Positions 10,716 to 22,033 of a stretch of DNA of 64,000 bases are shown here, piece by piece. The DNA is from Cladobotryum mycophilum (Eukaryota; Ascomycota; Sordariomycetes; Hypocreales; Hypocreaceae): positions 2,542,001 through 2,606,000 of the forward strand of contig CM071589.1 of the NCBI GenBank assembly GCA_036429605.1, in the 5' to 3' direction. The position numbers were made by a program, and so were the translations under genes. Numbering within the stretch: position 1 is the first letter of the stretch; each line of letters starts with the position of its first letter. Under the pieces are notes generated by a model. That model had not been told where the DNA came from. It made no database searches and saw nothing but the letters and a program-made list of their open reading frames with translations.

Positions 10716-13460
10716 TTTAATAGGAACTTGAGCAAAATCTCAACCATGTCCCATGGTAAGGGTTGGCAAACCCATCATAAAAGAAAAGGTCAAAGCCAGA
10801 AAAGACTCTTAGTTGGAATCGACGTAACAGACCCGCAGTCGTCAATGCCGCCTCTCCTTCTTCTCTCTCCGCCTACGTGTCATACCAACCGAACATGGCT
10901 GCGAATCAAGCCGTAGCTACGCTGCACGCGAAGAAACATTGGCTTAACAGCAGCAGCGCCTGACAAATGGATCATGACTTCTATAACGCAACTCTGCCGT
11001 TCACACCTTTACAGCCCGACTTCTTACCAATGCTACTCAATAATGGGTTATACGCCAACCGATCAATATGGGAGTAACCAACAAATTACCTATCAACCAG
11101 GATAGACAGGGGTCGGTATTACAAGAAAGTCCGAGAGAAGTGCCCGCATTTCTGGGTCAAGTAGAGCAACGTGGCTGGTCCGGAATGAGCGTCATGTAAT
11201 GGATGCGTACGTTTTATCGTGACGCCATACTATAAGGGTGAACTGAACATTTGAACCAACCGTCCGGCAGCAATACATGGCAACCAGCTTGGGCATAAAC
11301 ACATGTTGCCGTGCCGTGCCGTGCCAGCTCCATCGAGAACACATCGGCAGGTTCGCGCCATGAACAAAGGCAGGACAGGCTTGTCGTCACGAACAAAATT
11401 GATGGTTTGTGATCTGTTGCTTCGTAATATGATTGGATTTATGCTAACATGAGATAAGACTTGTTGACTGATGTCCGTGATAGGTGAGATAAAGTAGTCG
11501 ATAGTGCCAAACGTACAGGACGCAGAAAATGATGCAAATAAAAACAATGGAGACAACCTCAATATGGAATGCTCCAGACGGATGAAAGCGCCACCCCGCT
11601 GTCGGGTATTGGCGACGGTAATAACGGGCTGCAAGTAAGCACGCTAAGGTCCATAAACAGGATGGGTTGGTTCCATCAGCTTCCAGTTATCCCTGTGACG
11701 GGATTCCACAGTTGGTCCTCTCATACTTTGCTACTGAAAGAAGGCAAGCTTTCGTGTTCGTTCTTTAAAAAATATATATTGAAAAGATAGTAGATAAGAT
11801 AGAGGATACGACTGGACAGCCAGATCCGATAAGGGGGTAGGGACTATTTTCGTGTCCAGTCTCCGATACAGTTGACTAGGTAGTCATAACCTTAGAAAGT
11901 GGATTGATACTACCTATGCTAATGTTGATGACACTGTAGGCTGTATTTCCCTGGCACGCCTTTTTAGCTGTTCTTCATTACCCCCTATTTTGGTTTTAAT
12001 ATAGTCTACCGACGACATAGTTTACACCGTCGTTCTTCGGGTTCGTCACCGGAATTTCATCTATCCCAAAATCCATGAGGAGAAACTAGACATCATGAAT
12101 CTTTGGGATTGCGCAGTGAAAGTAATAACAATCCCCTCTTTTCTTGTCCTGATCTCAAGTTGAAACGACTGCGCAGCAAAGATACCATTTTCCCGCTCCC
12201 CTATCTGTTATATCTGGAAGTTGCACCATCTAGTCTAAGGCCGCTTGGTCTATCATCAGACATATGCGGTACCGGGGATTCCAAGGACTAGATCCAGGTC
12301 CAAGTCGCTCTTTAACCCACTCTGAGAATCTAGTCCCGATCGTCTCGGTGCTTGCGCCGTCTAGAGTTTGCGCATCTTCAATAATATCATTCTAATACCG
12401 TTTGAGCAGCTCATCCTTGGACGCGGCGATCTCTTCCTGGACTCAGGTCCGACATTGCAAGCTTGCGCATATGGTCATCAAGACTCTGGAATTGGTGGCA
12501 ATTGAGTATTCATATTGGATCTCAAAATAAGCTTGTTTATGAAGTAAAGAGGAATTATCGCTAGAAAAATTAATTTCTATTGTATGATATAAAAAAAACT
12601 TGGTCGTGGTGTCAACGAACATGATCTGAAGAAAGGAGAAACAATGACAGCCTCCCCTTTTATCATTGTCGAGGTACTTAATGATGGGTACCTAGATGGC
12701 TTTGTTTCGGGACCCGCCGATCTCTTCTGTGATAGACAGAAGTGTATAAGGATCCATGGACCTGTTGGCTAAATCCCAGCCACCTCAGTGGAGTAGATTG
12801 GGTAACTGTTGGCACCTACACCTAACTTTACTTCGCTTTTTGGGGGAGGGGAAGTTTGTTTACTAATGATGCTTTATCTAGTCTTGGGCATAAACAAAAT
12901 AGGAGACGTTTCTCTATTTATCTAAAGGTTTACAGGGGCCGTATAATGTGCAGAGTCATTGACAGGGTTGTGTGTGCAACTTTGGTAGGCCCGCGTTGCG
13001 GGATATGTTCACCTGCACAACCAGCTATATTTCGATTAGATTCTCCATGCAAACAGAAGCACACGCACGGCTGTGTTTAGCCTACCATCTACCACGGTCC
13101 ATTGTCGCGTGCTTTCGCGCCCAGGGAATTATCCAACGGCGCAACTCCTATTCAGATGTATAATTGATAGGCCTTGAACTCAATGCTCCCGGGAGGATCA
13201 TTGAAGCCGTCGCATCTGGTAATTTAAAGCCAGGGCCAACATTGACTAGACGAATGGGTGTCATCTTCTTACAACAGAAAACGTACAAAGTTTGTCACCA
13301 TTAATTGGTCTCAACACATTTGCAAAAAGAAATCTCAATATAATATAATCAATCTAAACATAAAAATTGCCAACCTTCTTGCTTAGCTACCGTAGTGCCT
13401 GAGTAATCGCCAGACAACCTACATAAGCACTCCATGGCACTTTAATCACTGCCTCCATAT
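10716..13460. other. Long intergenic region, no supported gene
   Basis: About 2.7 kb. Open frames such as 11230-11634 (-) have no motif, splice context or protein-like composition. The part from about 11750 to 12660 is AT-rich with degenerate, stop-filled frames. I see no tRNA or convincing transposon. It holds the 5' region of the NLR gene at its left end and the 3' side of the hydrophobin at its right end. Confidence 0.5.
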
Positions 13461-13889
13461 CTACTGCTTATCAATGAGCTCATAGCACCTCGGAGTCACA
13501 GCGTTCTAAGATGAAGAAATGTAAGCATTTACCCAACCAATATATCAGAGGAATCATGCCATCCATAAAGGAATGCAGAAAGAAATAAGACGTACGAATT
13601 CCTTTTCACAGCAATACGGCTTCCAAGGCAGACAGACTTTCTGGAACTCTGCAAAATCCGAATCAAGTTTTGGGACTGCGCGTAAGATCATATTAGTGAA
13701 TAGCTCCCTTTTTTTGTAAATTGCGTCAAGTCTAGACTTACGAGGATCGCAAACTTTGGAACCAAACACATCCATCCCGCAACACTGCGGGACCAGTTCT
13801 CGTCCACACAAAGGTGCAGCCGGGGTTGGCGTGGGCGTGGCGGTTGCCAGAGCGAAAAAGAGAGCCAAGGGCACAATGGACAGCTTCAT
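13461..13889 (-). CDS. Class II hydrophobin
   Basis: Small secreted amphipathic protein of 90 residues. Hydrophobins self-assemble at air-water interfaces on spores and hyphae. Three exons (13742-13889, 13596-13675, 13461-13505) are joined by introns with GTAAGT and GTACGT donors. Residues 1-19 form a signal peptide (MKLSIVPLALFFALATATP), followed by a Thr-Pro spacer. The mature part has eight cysteines in the order C-CC-C-C-CC-C with spacings 7, 9, 16, 6 and 10. The 16 and 10 spacings match the class II pattern, while the loops of 7, 9 and 6 are shorter than usual. The start at 13889 is chosen because the signal peptide begins there; the longer upstream frame adds no sensible sequence. No other hydrophobin is nearby. 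Confidence 0.85.
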
Positions 13890-15246
13890 CTTGTCTTGAG
13901 AGAGAAATAAAGAGTTATAGTCGGAATGGTATGGCAGAATGTGTGCTGGTTTAAAGGCAAGAGTTGTCAGACAGAAGAGCTTGAGAGAAGTGAAAGCATT
14001 GAGACGAGGCAAGGGATCTTTGTGTTTAAATAATCTACGATTTTTGGAGCATACTCAAGAAGCACTTCTGCATAGTAGGGTTCATTTTTCGCGAGCATCG
14101 TGGGGGTGCTTGTTCCGCATGTTAGAAGTTGCTGTCATGACGGTAAAGGTGGAGTTTGCTCTCCAATACGGCTGCCGACATACAGACAGGAAGCTTCTCG
14201 GCCGAGACATGGTGCTTACGAGCTTGCCAATAAGATACGCGGTGGCTACTCAGAGTCATGAACCCGCAGACTCGATGGTAGTCTTTTTCTTGTCATAATT
14301 GGCTGACTCGTATACCGTCTCCAATTCAAGCCAGGGGGGGCAAAACCCTGGGGTAGGCGTTGGTGGGGTAATAAGGGGCGAGCTCACACAAGAAAAGCAG
14401 GGGTGTTCGTCTTGGCAGTTTTGACAACCTGGAAGTCCATGGATGGCCAACGTGATGGATCAACTTGGGTACATTGAGAACCTGATGGAGAAAGCTTACA
14501 TCGCCCCCCGGATAGCTGTTAGAAGATTGGGTTGCTGTACTCGCTCGGCATTGCCCTTGTTCCCGTTCATTCCTCCGGTTGCTCACTGCTTCCCTCCTTA
14601 CCGTAGTCGTTGCTCGTGATCTCCCCTGTCACTCTTGATTCCACTCTACTCTGTCAGCCCAGGATTTTACACCTCTGCGTGGCGCAACTGGCCGAGGACC
14701 CGGTCAACGTAGGAGAACAAGACACGAATTCTGCACCCTGCCCTTTCCGGTTCATGGTCAACTGTCATCTTGGCTTGGAATTCCGCTAAAGCCGGATATC
14801 CGATCCAAAGCAGCAGTGCATATATACGCGTGGGTGGATATCCTGTCGTTTGCTTGGCACCAATAGACGACAGGATCGATGAGGGGTGCAGATTTAAGCA
14901 ACCCGGGGTATCTTCCACGCCATCTCATCGAGCCCAACTAACTACTTCGTGACGCATTAATTTGGACTAAATACCAGTCATAGAGGAAAATTTCCCTGGA
15001 AAGAAGTTGAACGACTTCTCTTACGCTGCCAGAGCCTCGAGCTTTGGGAGGCATAAAAACTGCAGCCTGTTGCGGCAACAATCTTCTAACAAAATAGTGG
15101 GGGCTATGCGGGTCGGCCCATGCCGGTATGCAATGCAGACCATAGCTCAATTTCACTACAGTCTACCTATGAATGAATGAATGAATGACATATTGGTGTC
15201 AGGAATATAGAGTTTCACTTCTTTTCAGTGCTGTCTTGTACCAAGT
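13890..15246. other. Intergenic region
   Basis: About 1.36 kb between the hydrophobin promoter (left) and the 3' end of the methyltransferase gene (right). A short GAAT tetranucleotide run lies at about 15170-15188. Frames on both strands lack motifs. A 7-G run occurs near 14334-14340. I see no gene. Confidence 0.45.
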
Positions 15247-16303
15247 CTACAAGCGTAGGGGTTTCTGAGCCAGAAGTGTGACCGCTTTCCAATGAAACAA
15301 AGCCTCCCCTTTCCTGTACTTTGCCAGTAAATCGATGAGGATCCTCTGACACTCTTCCTTGGTTGGAAGAGACTCATCTTTGAGACGATCTATTCCGGCA
15401 AAAAGTTCGTAAAATGCGCCCAAATAAGTGGTTGTAGTAAGCGGGACGACTGTGGGATGCACAGGTCCATGGTAGTTTTCCAAAACGTCCAAGCCGCCTT
15501 TTTGAGCGTGGTCTCCAAGGTTTGTGAGCCAGCTATTTCGAGATGCGAAGTCAGATAGTTGTCCCCATCTAAAACATCCATGAATGTAGAACTTACTCAA
15601 AGTCGAAATTGGCCGACTTGTAGACTGCTTTCAGCATGCTCTTGAGTGCGTCTGCCTCCTCTCCGCTAGTGGTAACATCTCCATTGTGGGCATCTTCCCA
15701 TTGAACATATCCGCCGGGTTCTATGCCTGATTAGTAACCTCTCCAGATTTCTAAGATGCGGAATCTTACTCAAAAGCGTTGCGACGTGGTGAATGACCTT
15801 GCTAGGGTCGCTGCCCTTGACAATGAGGGCCCAAAATCGCAAGTGAACAACATCATACTTGCCAACGAGGTGTTCTGGCACGTCCTCAAAGGCATTCATA
15901 GTTCCCAAAGTCACGTTGGGAGGCAAGAGAGATTTGTGCGGGAACTGGTCAGCAGATATGTCGTAGCCATCCAATGTTACGGTCTTGGGAAGACGTGAGG
16001 CCAGATCCAAAAGCCACATGCTAGCAAGGTATGTTAAAATATGGTCTATTTCCCCTGCAGCACCCAACCACACCTTGTTCCGGTACCAATTTCGGCAATT
16101 CTCATGTCAGGAGAGATGGGAATCTTTGGATTCATGGTGAATCCATTGTGAACGGTCCAGATGACATGTTGAGCATCAAGTCTTGTATATGATGTTAGTA
16201 ATGTCTAACCATAGCTTGACTGCGAGAGCCTTGATGTGGACACCAACCTGATCGACCCATACAGGTCTCTTCCCAGCACATAATCGTCTGTTGTAGACAC
16301 CAT
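15247..16303 (-). CDS. UMTA/LaeA-type SAM-dependent methyltransferase
   Basis: Predicted class I S-adenosylmethionine methyltransferase of the fungal UMTA family. That family includes LaeA-like regulators and small-molecule methyltransferases of secondary-metabolite clusters. ATG at 16303 begins MVSTTDDYVLGRDLYGS, the YxLGRD motif typical at the N-terminus. After introns come LDAQHVIWTVHNGF, the SAM motif I AEIGTGTSMWLLDLA, the acidic motif LDGYDIS, KYDVVHLRFWALIV, and PGGYVQWEDAHNG, all in the canonical order. The last exon ends with AQKPLRL at 15247. Introns with GTGTGG, GTAAGA and GTAAGT donors join these pieces in frame, and I see no frame break. The substrate is unknown. Accessory surroundings favour a metabolic enzyme over the global regulator LaeA, but this is inference. 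Confidence 0.85.
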
Positions 16304-18187
16304 GACTATGATGATTGTTTTTTTGTTTTTTAGTTGTGTATGTAGAGCACTAGGATTAAACCGCCACTGTTACAAAACAGTGAGGATTCTTCCCCGGTTT
16401 AAATAGTGGGATGAAGCTTTCCGAGCTACCTAGTTGCTCATGGATCTGGGCTCGGCCATGGGTTAGCTTGGTGGTAGTCTTACCACGTAAAGTAGCATCT
16501 GTCTTTTAGTATAAGACGTATACTTGCTTATTCTCAAGCTATAACAATAACGGCATGAGCAAGGGCGCATGTATATACGCATTGGTACCCACGCGTAGCA
16601 GATAGGTTAATCAGTTGAAGCAAATGAAACGGTAAAAAACCAGCTCCTTCTACTGTTTCGAGTGCTAGTTGAAGACATGAGTCTCTATGTTTTACTCCAC
16701 CGCTTTTTAAATGCTTCTCCTGACTCCCGATAGGGGTAATTTGGTAAAACTACAACGTCGCTGTGGCTGGAAGACTATGGTCTTATTTCAGCCGCACTCT
16801 ACAAATTCAACCAGTCCATCAGTGGCGGTGTAGATATTTCTGATACTAGGGTGTCTAACTTGTACATAAATGGCTTGAACTAGTGTGTGGAGGTTTCGTG
16901 TCAATCCGTTGCATGGCCAGTCTACCCGAAGTTACTGTCAGCTGACGATGTTACCTGAGACAAACTGTAGGACCATTAGTGATAGATGAATATCAGATCA
17001 ACATACCGTCCGAATCCCAACATTAAGAATTTCCTTCCTCGTTCAGGTTCCTAAGCTACTGTTACCTCAAGATGATAATGGCACCGAAGCGCTTGAATGG
17101 TGCCTAAATAGTGCCTAGGTCGGGCAAACTACAATATAAGTAGGAGTCTAGTTCCCCACACTCCACTTTCAGTTCTGACTACCACTCGTATGAATAGAAC
17201 AAACTAGAACAAACCTTTGATCACTAATTTATATATACGTCATGATCTGTCTAGCCCCGATCCCATTATCTCAGATATGGTACAATGGCTAGCATTTTGG
17301 CACTTGTCCCTATAGGATCGTCACCTTGGCTTCTCTCAGGGCAGGCGATTTAATATATCGAACATCCCCTCTCGGCTGACACTTGTAAAATGACGTAAAT
17401 GACAAGAGGTTTTATCATACAACTCACCCCGTAGGCTTGTTTCATGTATGGGAGTCAAGGGTTCACCTCGTATGTGTGTTTCTTCTGCCTCACTTGCCAT
17501 AGCTTCAGGTTCTCCATTGAGCTTGTCCTTGGTCATAAGAGGCCCTGAACTTCACGAATGGTGAAATAATCCCGGGGGGATTATGGTACATTGAACTTGG
17601 TCATGTCCCCCTAGCGAGAGGTCACTCTAGCGAGATGAGGCAGTTTTGTCTCGGCACCGAGGACAAGATTCGAATTTTAATTATTGTTCAGAACGGTCGT
17701 TGCTTATTCCTAGGTACCCTCAGTATGCCTGTACCTTTCCGACCTAATAATGTAATAATGTTAGTGTGAATCCTAATATTAATATAAATGTTATAATATG
17801 TATATGTGGCATACTAGTTGTGGGTTGGTGAGGCATGAGTGCAGATTCTGAACAAGTATTCTAGTTATAAACGCAAATGCATTAAGTAAGTGTACCCAAC
17901 GATGCCCGATAATATAAAGCAATAAATACGCAAATATTTTTAACTGATGTGTCAGGGCGGCAGCAATCACGCAATAACAAAGCAACTCAACTGCCCTATG
18001 ATAGGTGCCTAACAGTGGATAACAGTCTTTGTAATACTCTCCGACCCAATTAACTATATAACGAGAATGGAGATTCTGAATAGCTTAAGAATAAAATGCT
18101 ATGCTTTCAAAGTCGACGAAGTAACTAATCAGTATCTTCTTAGCGAAATAGCTTATTCATTAAGCGTTTAAACTGCTATATACTGCA
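16304..18187. other. AT-rich intergenic region
   Basis: About 1.9 kb. It contains the methyltransferase 5' region at its left end and increasingly AT-rich, stop-filled sequence from about 17700 to 18180. No frame shows a domain or credible splice context. The composition would suit old repeat-induced-point-mutated DNA, but I recognise no element. Confidence 0.45.
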
Positions 18188-20276
18188 ATGGCAAGATTAC
18201 TATTTGGAACGTCAATGGCAAGAGTCAAAAAAGCTGTCGGTTTTTGCTTTCTTAGCTACACCGTTTATGACCACCTATATACTGGGGCCATTGCAAAGCT
18301 GCGACAACATGAGGGCCGTCGCTATTCCACGACTCGTGCCAGCAGCATAATAGCTAGTACTAACGCCTATCACAAACTTCCTGACCAGCGAAGCATCCGG
18401 CTGATTAAGCTTTACGGTGCTGCAAACCTCGATGACGATATACACATCGATCTGATAACAGCCTCCCTTGATAAGTCACTGTCCTACGAAGCTCTTTCAT
18501 ACACATGGGACAGCCAACTACGAGATCAAGTCATATATGCCAACGGACAGGAGTTCTACATTACAAAGAACGCCCAAGCTGCCATGAGACAGCTTCGTCT
18601 TATACCAGGGAAATTGAAATACCTATGGATCGACGCAGTTTGCATTAACCAAGACGACATGGCCGAAAAGAATTTACAGGTGGCAATAATGGCTGAGATA
18701 TTTAAAAAGGCAACAAAGGTCAACATTTGGCTGGGTGATAACAACAAATCAATCGATTACGTTTTCAAGTGTTGCCGCCTAATTACCTTGCCTCTCGCGC
18801 CAGTCCTGTGGATAGAGCGCAAAATTTTATATTTGAATTCCCCGACGAATCTTTTCTTCCGGTCAATATTGCATTTATGCGATAAAATTTATCTTTGCAA
18901 TTTCATGTCCATTTTTGTAGAAAACCTTGTCTTTGAAGATTCGCCTATGCGAAAAGGTTTTTTTCTCCTCTTCAACGTCTAGCTCCAACGTTTACTAACA
19001 GTAGTATATAGTCTTTAGCCAAAATCTCGCTCATAGAGTAGCCGATCTGGAGTCAAGGTCGTACTAGGAAAGAGTGTAGACAATACAAGAGAGCAACATG
19101 AATCCAAACTGCTTCATTCTCTGCGGGTCGTCTAAGCCGCTCCACTGCCAGATATTCGTCAGGGCCATGCCTATCATTGACCTTTTACATTCCGATCATC
19201 GGTCGATTAAGTGGTCTTCCGAAACCTATGGACTACACATGCGTCGTCATGACTCACTCTTACATAGCCGCGCAAAGAGCGATAAGGAAGATTACTTACT
19301 GCGCCAGCTTTGCTACAAGAAGGCTACATTAGAAGTTGACAAGATCTTCGCCGTGAGGGCTTTCTTTCCAGAGACGTTTAGCATAGTTACGCCCGACTAC
19401 TCCCATACAGCTGCCAAAGTCTATACGGATGCTGCCTGGACGCTTCTCGACGCTTCTCGCAATGTTAAATTCATGCGATTTGCTTGTCACAGCGATAGAA
19501 ATGACGGATTGCCTACCTGGGCTCCGGCTTGGACACCGACTGGTAGTCATAGGTGGATATGGGGCACTACCAATACAAGGCGATTGTTCCCTCAGCCTGC
19601 TCTAGTTTCCAAAGATGACAATGAAAGTGTGCTTAAAATAAAGGGGCTTCGAGTTGATACTCTTACAGCCACGATTAGCGATTTTATCCCAAAAGTGGCC
19701 TCTAGAGGGGGAGAGCTTCCTGATAAGGCCTTCAAGGACTATCCTTCTGCACCAGTGGCTTGCGCTATTTTCAAATCTTGGGTAAAGACATTGAGTGCAA
19801 TGAGCAACAGGGATATATACCTCAATCGGCTTGACGAAATGGTTAGCAGATTGTCTCAGTTATATCTGGGACAAACTCGTTTATTCCAGATTGTGGAAGA
19901 CTTCAATTACAACACGGACGGGAAGTATAGCATCCGGGCAGAACTAGGCGAGATTGCTTCGGTGGAAAGTGATTTAGCGAGGCTTGCAGTGGAGATCGAA
20001 GACCAGTGTTTCTTTCTTACTACTGCTGAGCGAGTTGGGATATCAACAGTACCAGTTCGCGAAGGAGACGAGATTGCGCTATTAACGGGTGAGACACTGC
20101 CGTATATTATCCGTAAGAGCCCTGATCAGCCAGGAAAATATACAGTAGTGTCGCCTTGTTTGGTGGCTGGCGGAGTACAGCATGATCCATGGCAGGACTG
20201 GTTTTGGGGAAGGCCCAAAGCGCAACTAGTTGAGCAGGCAAATTGTAAGAATTGGGAGTATATTGAACTAGTTTAA
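18188..20276 (+). pseudogene. HET-domain (heterokaryon incompatibility) protein, disrupted in the middle
   Basis: HET proteins trigger cell death after fusion of unlike fungal cells. The first frame (18188-18982) carries the HET core: IRLIKLYG, LSYEALSYTWDS, ITKNAQAAMRQLR, YLWIDAVCINQDD and EIFKKATKVNIWLGD. The second frame (19098-20276) carries the typical C-terminal half: ATLEVDKIFAVRAFF, ITPDYS-like VTPDYSHTAAKVYTDAA, LPTWAPAWTP, FFLTTAERVGISTVPVREGDEIALL and a final LVAGGVQHDPW. Between them (about 18950-19100), where a family member would read roughly SRIWxxQEVVLGKSV, only remnants are visible in shifting frames with stops. No intron with good signals bridges the gap. I therefore call it a decayed HET gene. 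A very unusual intron or assembly errors could also explain it. Confidence 0.7.
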
Positions 20277-21187
20277 GAGTACCTTAGGCATTAAACATTG
20301 AGTTTGTGTAATACTTTAAGTGTTTTTAATAAGTATAGCTTGAATCACAGAGCGGCGCAGTGCAAAGGCCAGGCTTATTGTTACTGTGATAACGAAGAAA
20401 ACCACAACAACAACAAAGGAACACACAACGGACCCAGAACCTTCACAAGCCCCGGATAGGTTAGTTGGATAGGCAGCTTTGAACAATGGCTTTGTTAAAT
20501 ATAATATCTAAAATAAGTTGCTTAAAAAGATGGGCGTAAACTCTATAAAAGCTATGTATAGACTCTCATAAGTATAGAAGTATTATAAGGGAGGATGTTG
20601 GATTGATGCCTTCGTTCATTATCATCGTGGCGGAAGTGTCCATTATGGCTGCAACAGGCCCTACCGTGTGCAATCATAAATATCAGACAACAGGGATGAA
20701 ATAGCCCGAGACTGGCATTGGCTGAATTTAGAGAGTCAAAGATGTGAATTTAGTGCTATAAGCTTGACCGTGAGAATAAATCCCCACGTACAGAGATTGC
20801 CCTATTAAAGCGTTCCAATCTTCTCAAGCTCGTTAGGTCACAAAAGGTATCAAGATAGAGAACAACATGCTCAGTTAAATACCGAGTTATTCTCGGGGTC
20901 GCTCGCGAAAGATGCGTCTAGGCAGCCCTTCTCAAAACTATCACACACAAAAGGGATTCCTTCATACCGAAAAACTAAATTTGACCGTGTTAGGCCTATT
21001 GCTATGCTACTACGTTCCCATCTGTGTGGGAGTCTGATCTCCTAGTCGTTATCGGTATAATGCTGACACGCTGGGTTAATCTTCTAAGACAACCTTTCAT
21101 AGCCCCAGCGTCGCTAGGCCCAGGGACAGTCTCATAACGTAGAATGCTCGCTCACGTAGTCTTTCCGCAGACTTGCGAGTCAACGCC
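20277..21187. other. Intergenic region downstream of the HET gene
   Basis: About 900 bases of mostly AT-rich sequence without open frames. It includes a possible polypurine tract and LTR start (listed separately) and the 3' flank of the leftward GST gene. I see no gene. Confidence 0.4.
20587..20610 (+). mobile_element. Possible copia-type LTR boundary (polypurine tract plus TGTTGGA start)
   Basis: AAGGGAGGA is followed immediately by TGTTGGATTG. A purine tract abutting TGTTGGA is the arrangement at the 3' LTR border of many Ty1/copia elements. I cannot find a matching second copy or integrase/reverse-transcriptase coding sequence in the window, so at best it is a relic. Low confidence. Confidence 0.2.
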
Positions 21188-22033
21188 TTATTTTACCTCG
21201 GCGTACGTCTCCAGCGCGTCGTGCAGCCGCCCAAAAACACCATCGTGCCAGCGTCTCACCTCCTCCCACTCCGGCTTGGGCAAAGTCACCGCCGCCATGC
21301 GCAACCAGGCGCCGACAATGAAATCCGCGTAGCTGGCCCGCTGCCCCAGCAGAAAAGGCCCGTCGGCGTTTTCGACAAACAGCTTGGCCAGATCGCCCAG
21401 CATGACCCGGAACGATTCCGTGAGCTTCTCGCGTGCCTCGTCGGTCAAGGTGAAGTCGTCCCAAGAGCTGATACCGGCGCGACGGACGAATTCGGCCTTA
21501 ATTTCCTCAGCGGTGGCCGGATCAAACGGCATGCCGTTCACCATGAGCGGAGTGTGTGAGCTAAAGGCCGCATCAACGCTGATGTTGAAACGGAGGTACT
21601 CGGGAAAGCCGCCGTCTGCGGGCTCCGACAGCGGGGCGGGGAAGTCGAAAGTCGGCACAAAGGTGAAGTCCAGGGTCTGGGTGGGGAACAAGTCGCCGGC
21701 GCCCGAGCCGGGATACGTGCGCTGCAGGTAGACGGCGATGTCAAAGGAGTCGCCGACCATGGCGCCCGTGGCAGCATCTTGGATCACAGGGAGGGTGTAG
21801 AAATCAGTGCCGTCGGCAAACTTGCGAGCGGCAGGCTGGCCGAGGCCGCGGCGCACTTTGGAGATGTCGGGCAGACGCACCCATGACGTCGAGTACGGAA
21901 CACCCTTGAAGTTGAGTGCAAACCGACTCTTCCACGGGTTTGGTGCGCAGGCCGACTCCTCTACGGGGGGCCTGTGACCGATGTCGTACAGGACAATGGC
22001 GCCCGAGGAGGTCGTGGTCGTGGTTGTCGCCAT
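21188..22033 (-). CDS. Glutathione S-transferase-like protein (UstS type)
   Basis: Cytosolic GST-fold protein of 281 residues in one exon, ATG at 22033. An Ala/Thr-rich N-terminus leads into a thioredoxin-like domain (IVLYDIG, PWKSRFALNFKGVPYSTSWVRLPDI, FYTLPVIQD, VGDSFDIAVYLQRTYP) and an all-helical C-terminal domain (FLLGQRASYADFIVGAWLRM). The pattern of PNPWKSRFALNFKGVPY followed by D-I plus an SxDIAxYL glutathione-site motif is that of the fungal GST subgroup that includes UstS of ustiloxin clusters. Its codon usage is GC-rich compared with its AT-rich flanks. Likely role: glutathione conjugation in detoxification or secondary metabolism; the substrate is unknown. Confidence 0.85.
   Translation of the reverse strand: MATTTTTTSSGAIVLYDIGHRPPVEESACAPNPWKSRFALNFKGVPYSTSWVRLPDISKVRRGLGQPAARKFADGTDFYTLPVIQDAATGAMVGDSFDIAVYLQRTYPGSGAGDLFPTQTLDFTFVPTFDFPAPLSEPADGGFPEYLRFNISVDAAFSSHTPLMVNGMPFDPATAEEIKAEFVRRAGISSWDDFTLTDEAREKLTESFRVMLGDLAKLFVENADGPFLLGQRASYADFIVGAWLRMAAVTLPKPEWEEVRRWHDGVFGRLHDALETYAEVK

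Noticed and set aside
11230..11634. 134-codon open frame on the minus strand with some cysteines
   Set aside because: No signal peptide, motif or splice context; composition looks random and the surroundings are non-coding.
21180..21790. Several GC-rich frames overlapping the GST gene
   Set aside because: Shadows of the GST coding sequence caused by high third-position GC.
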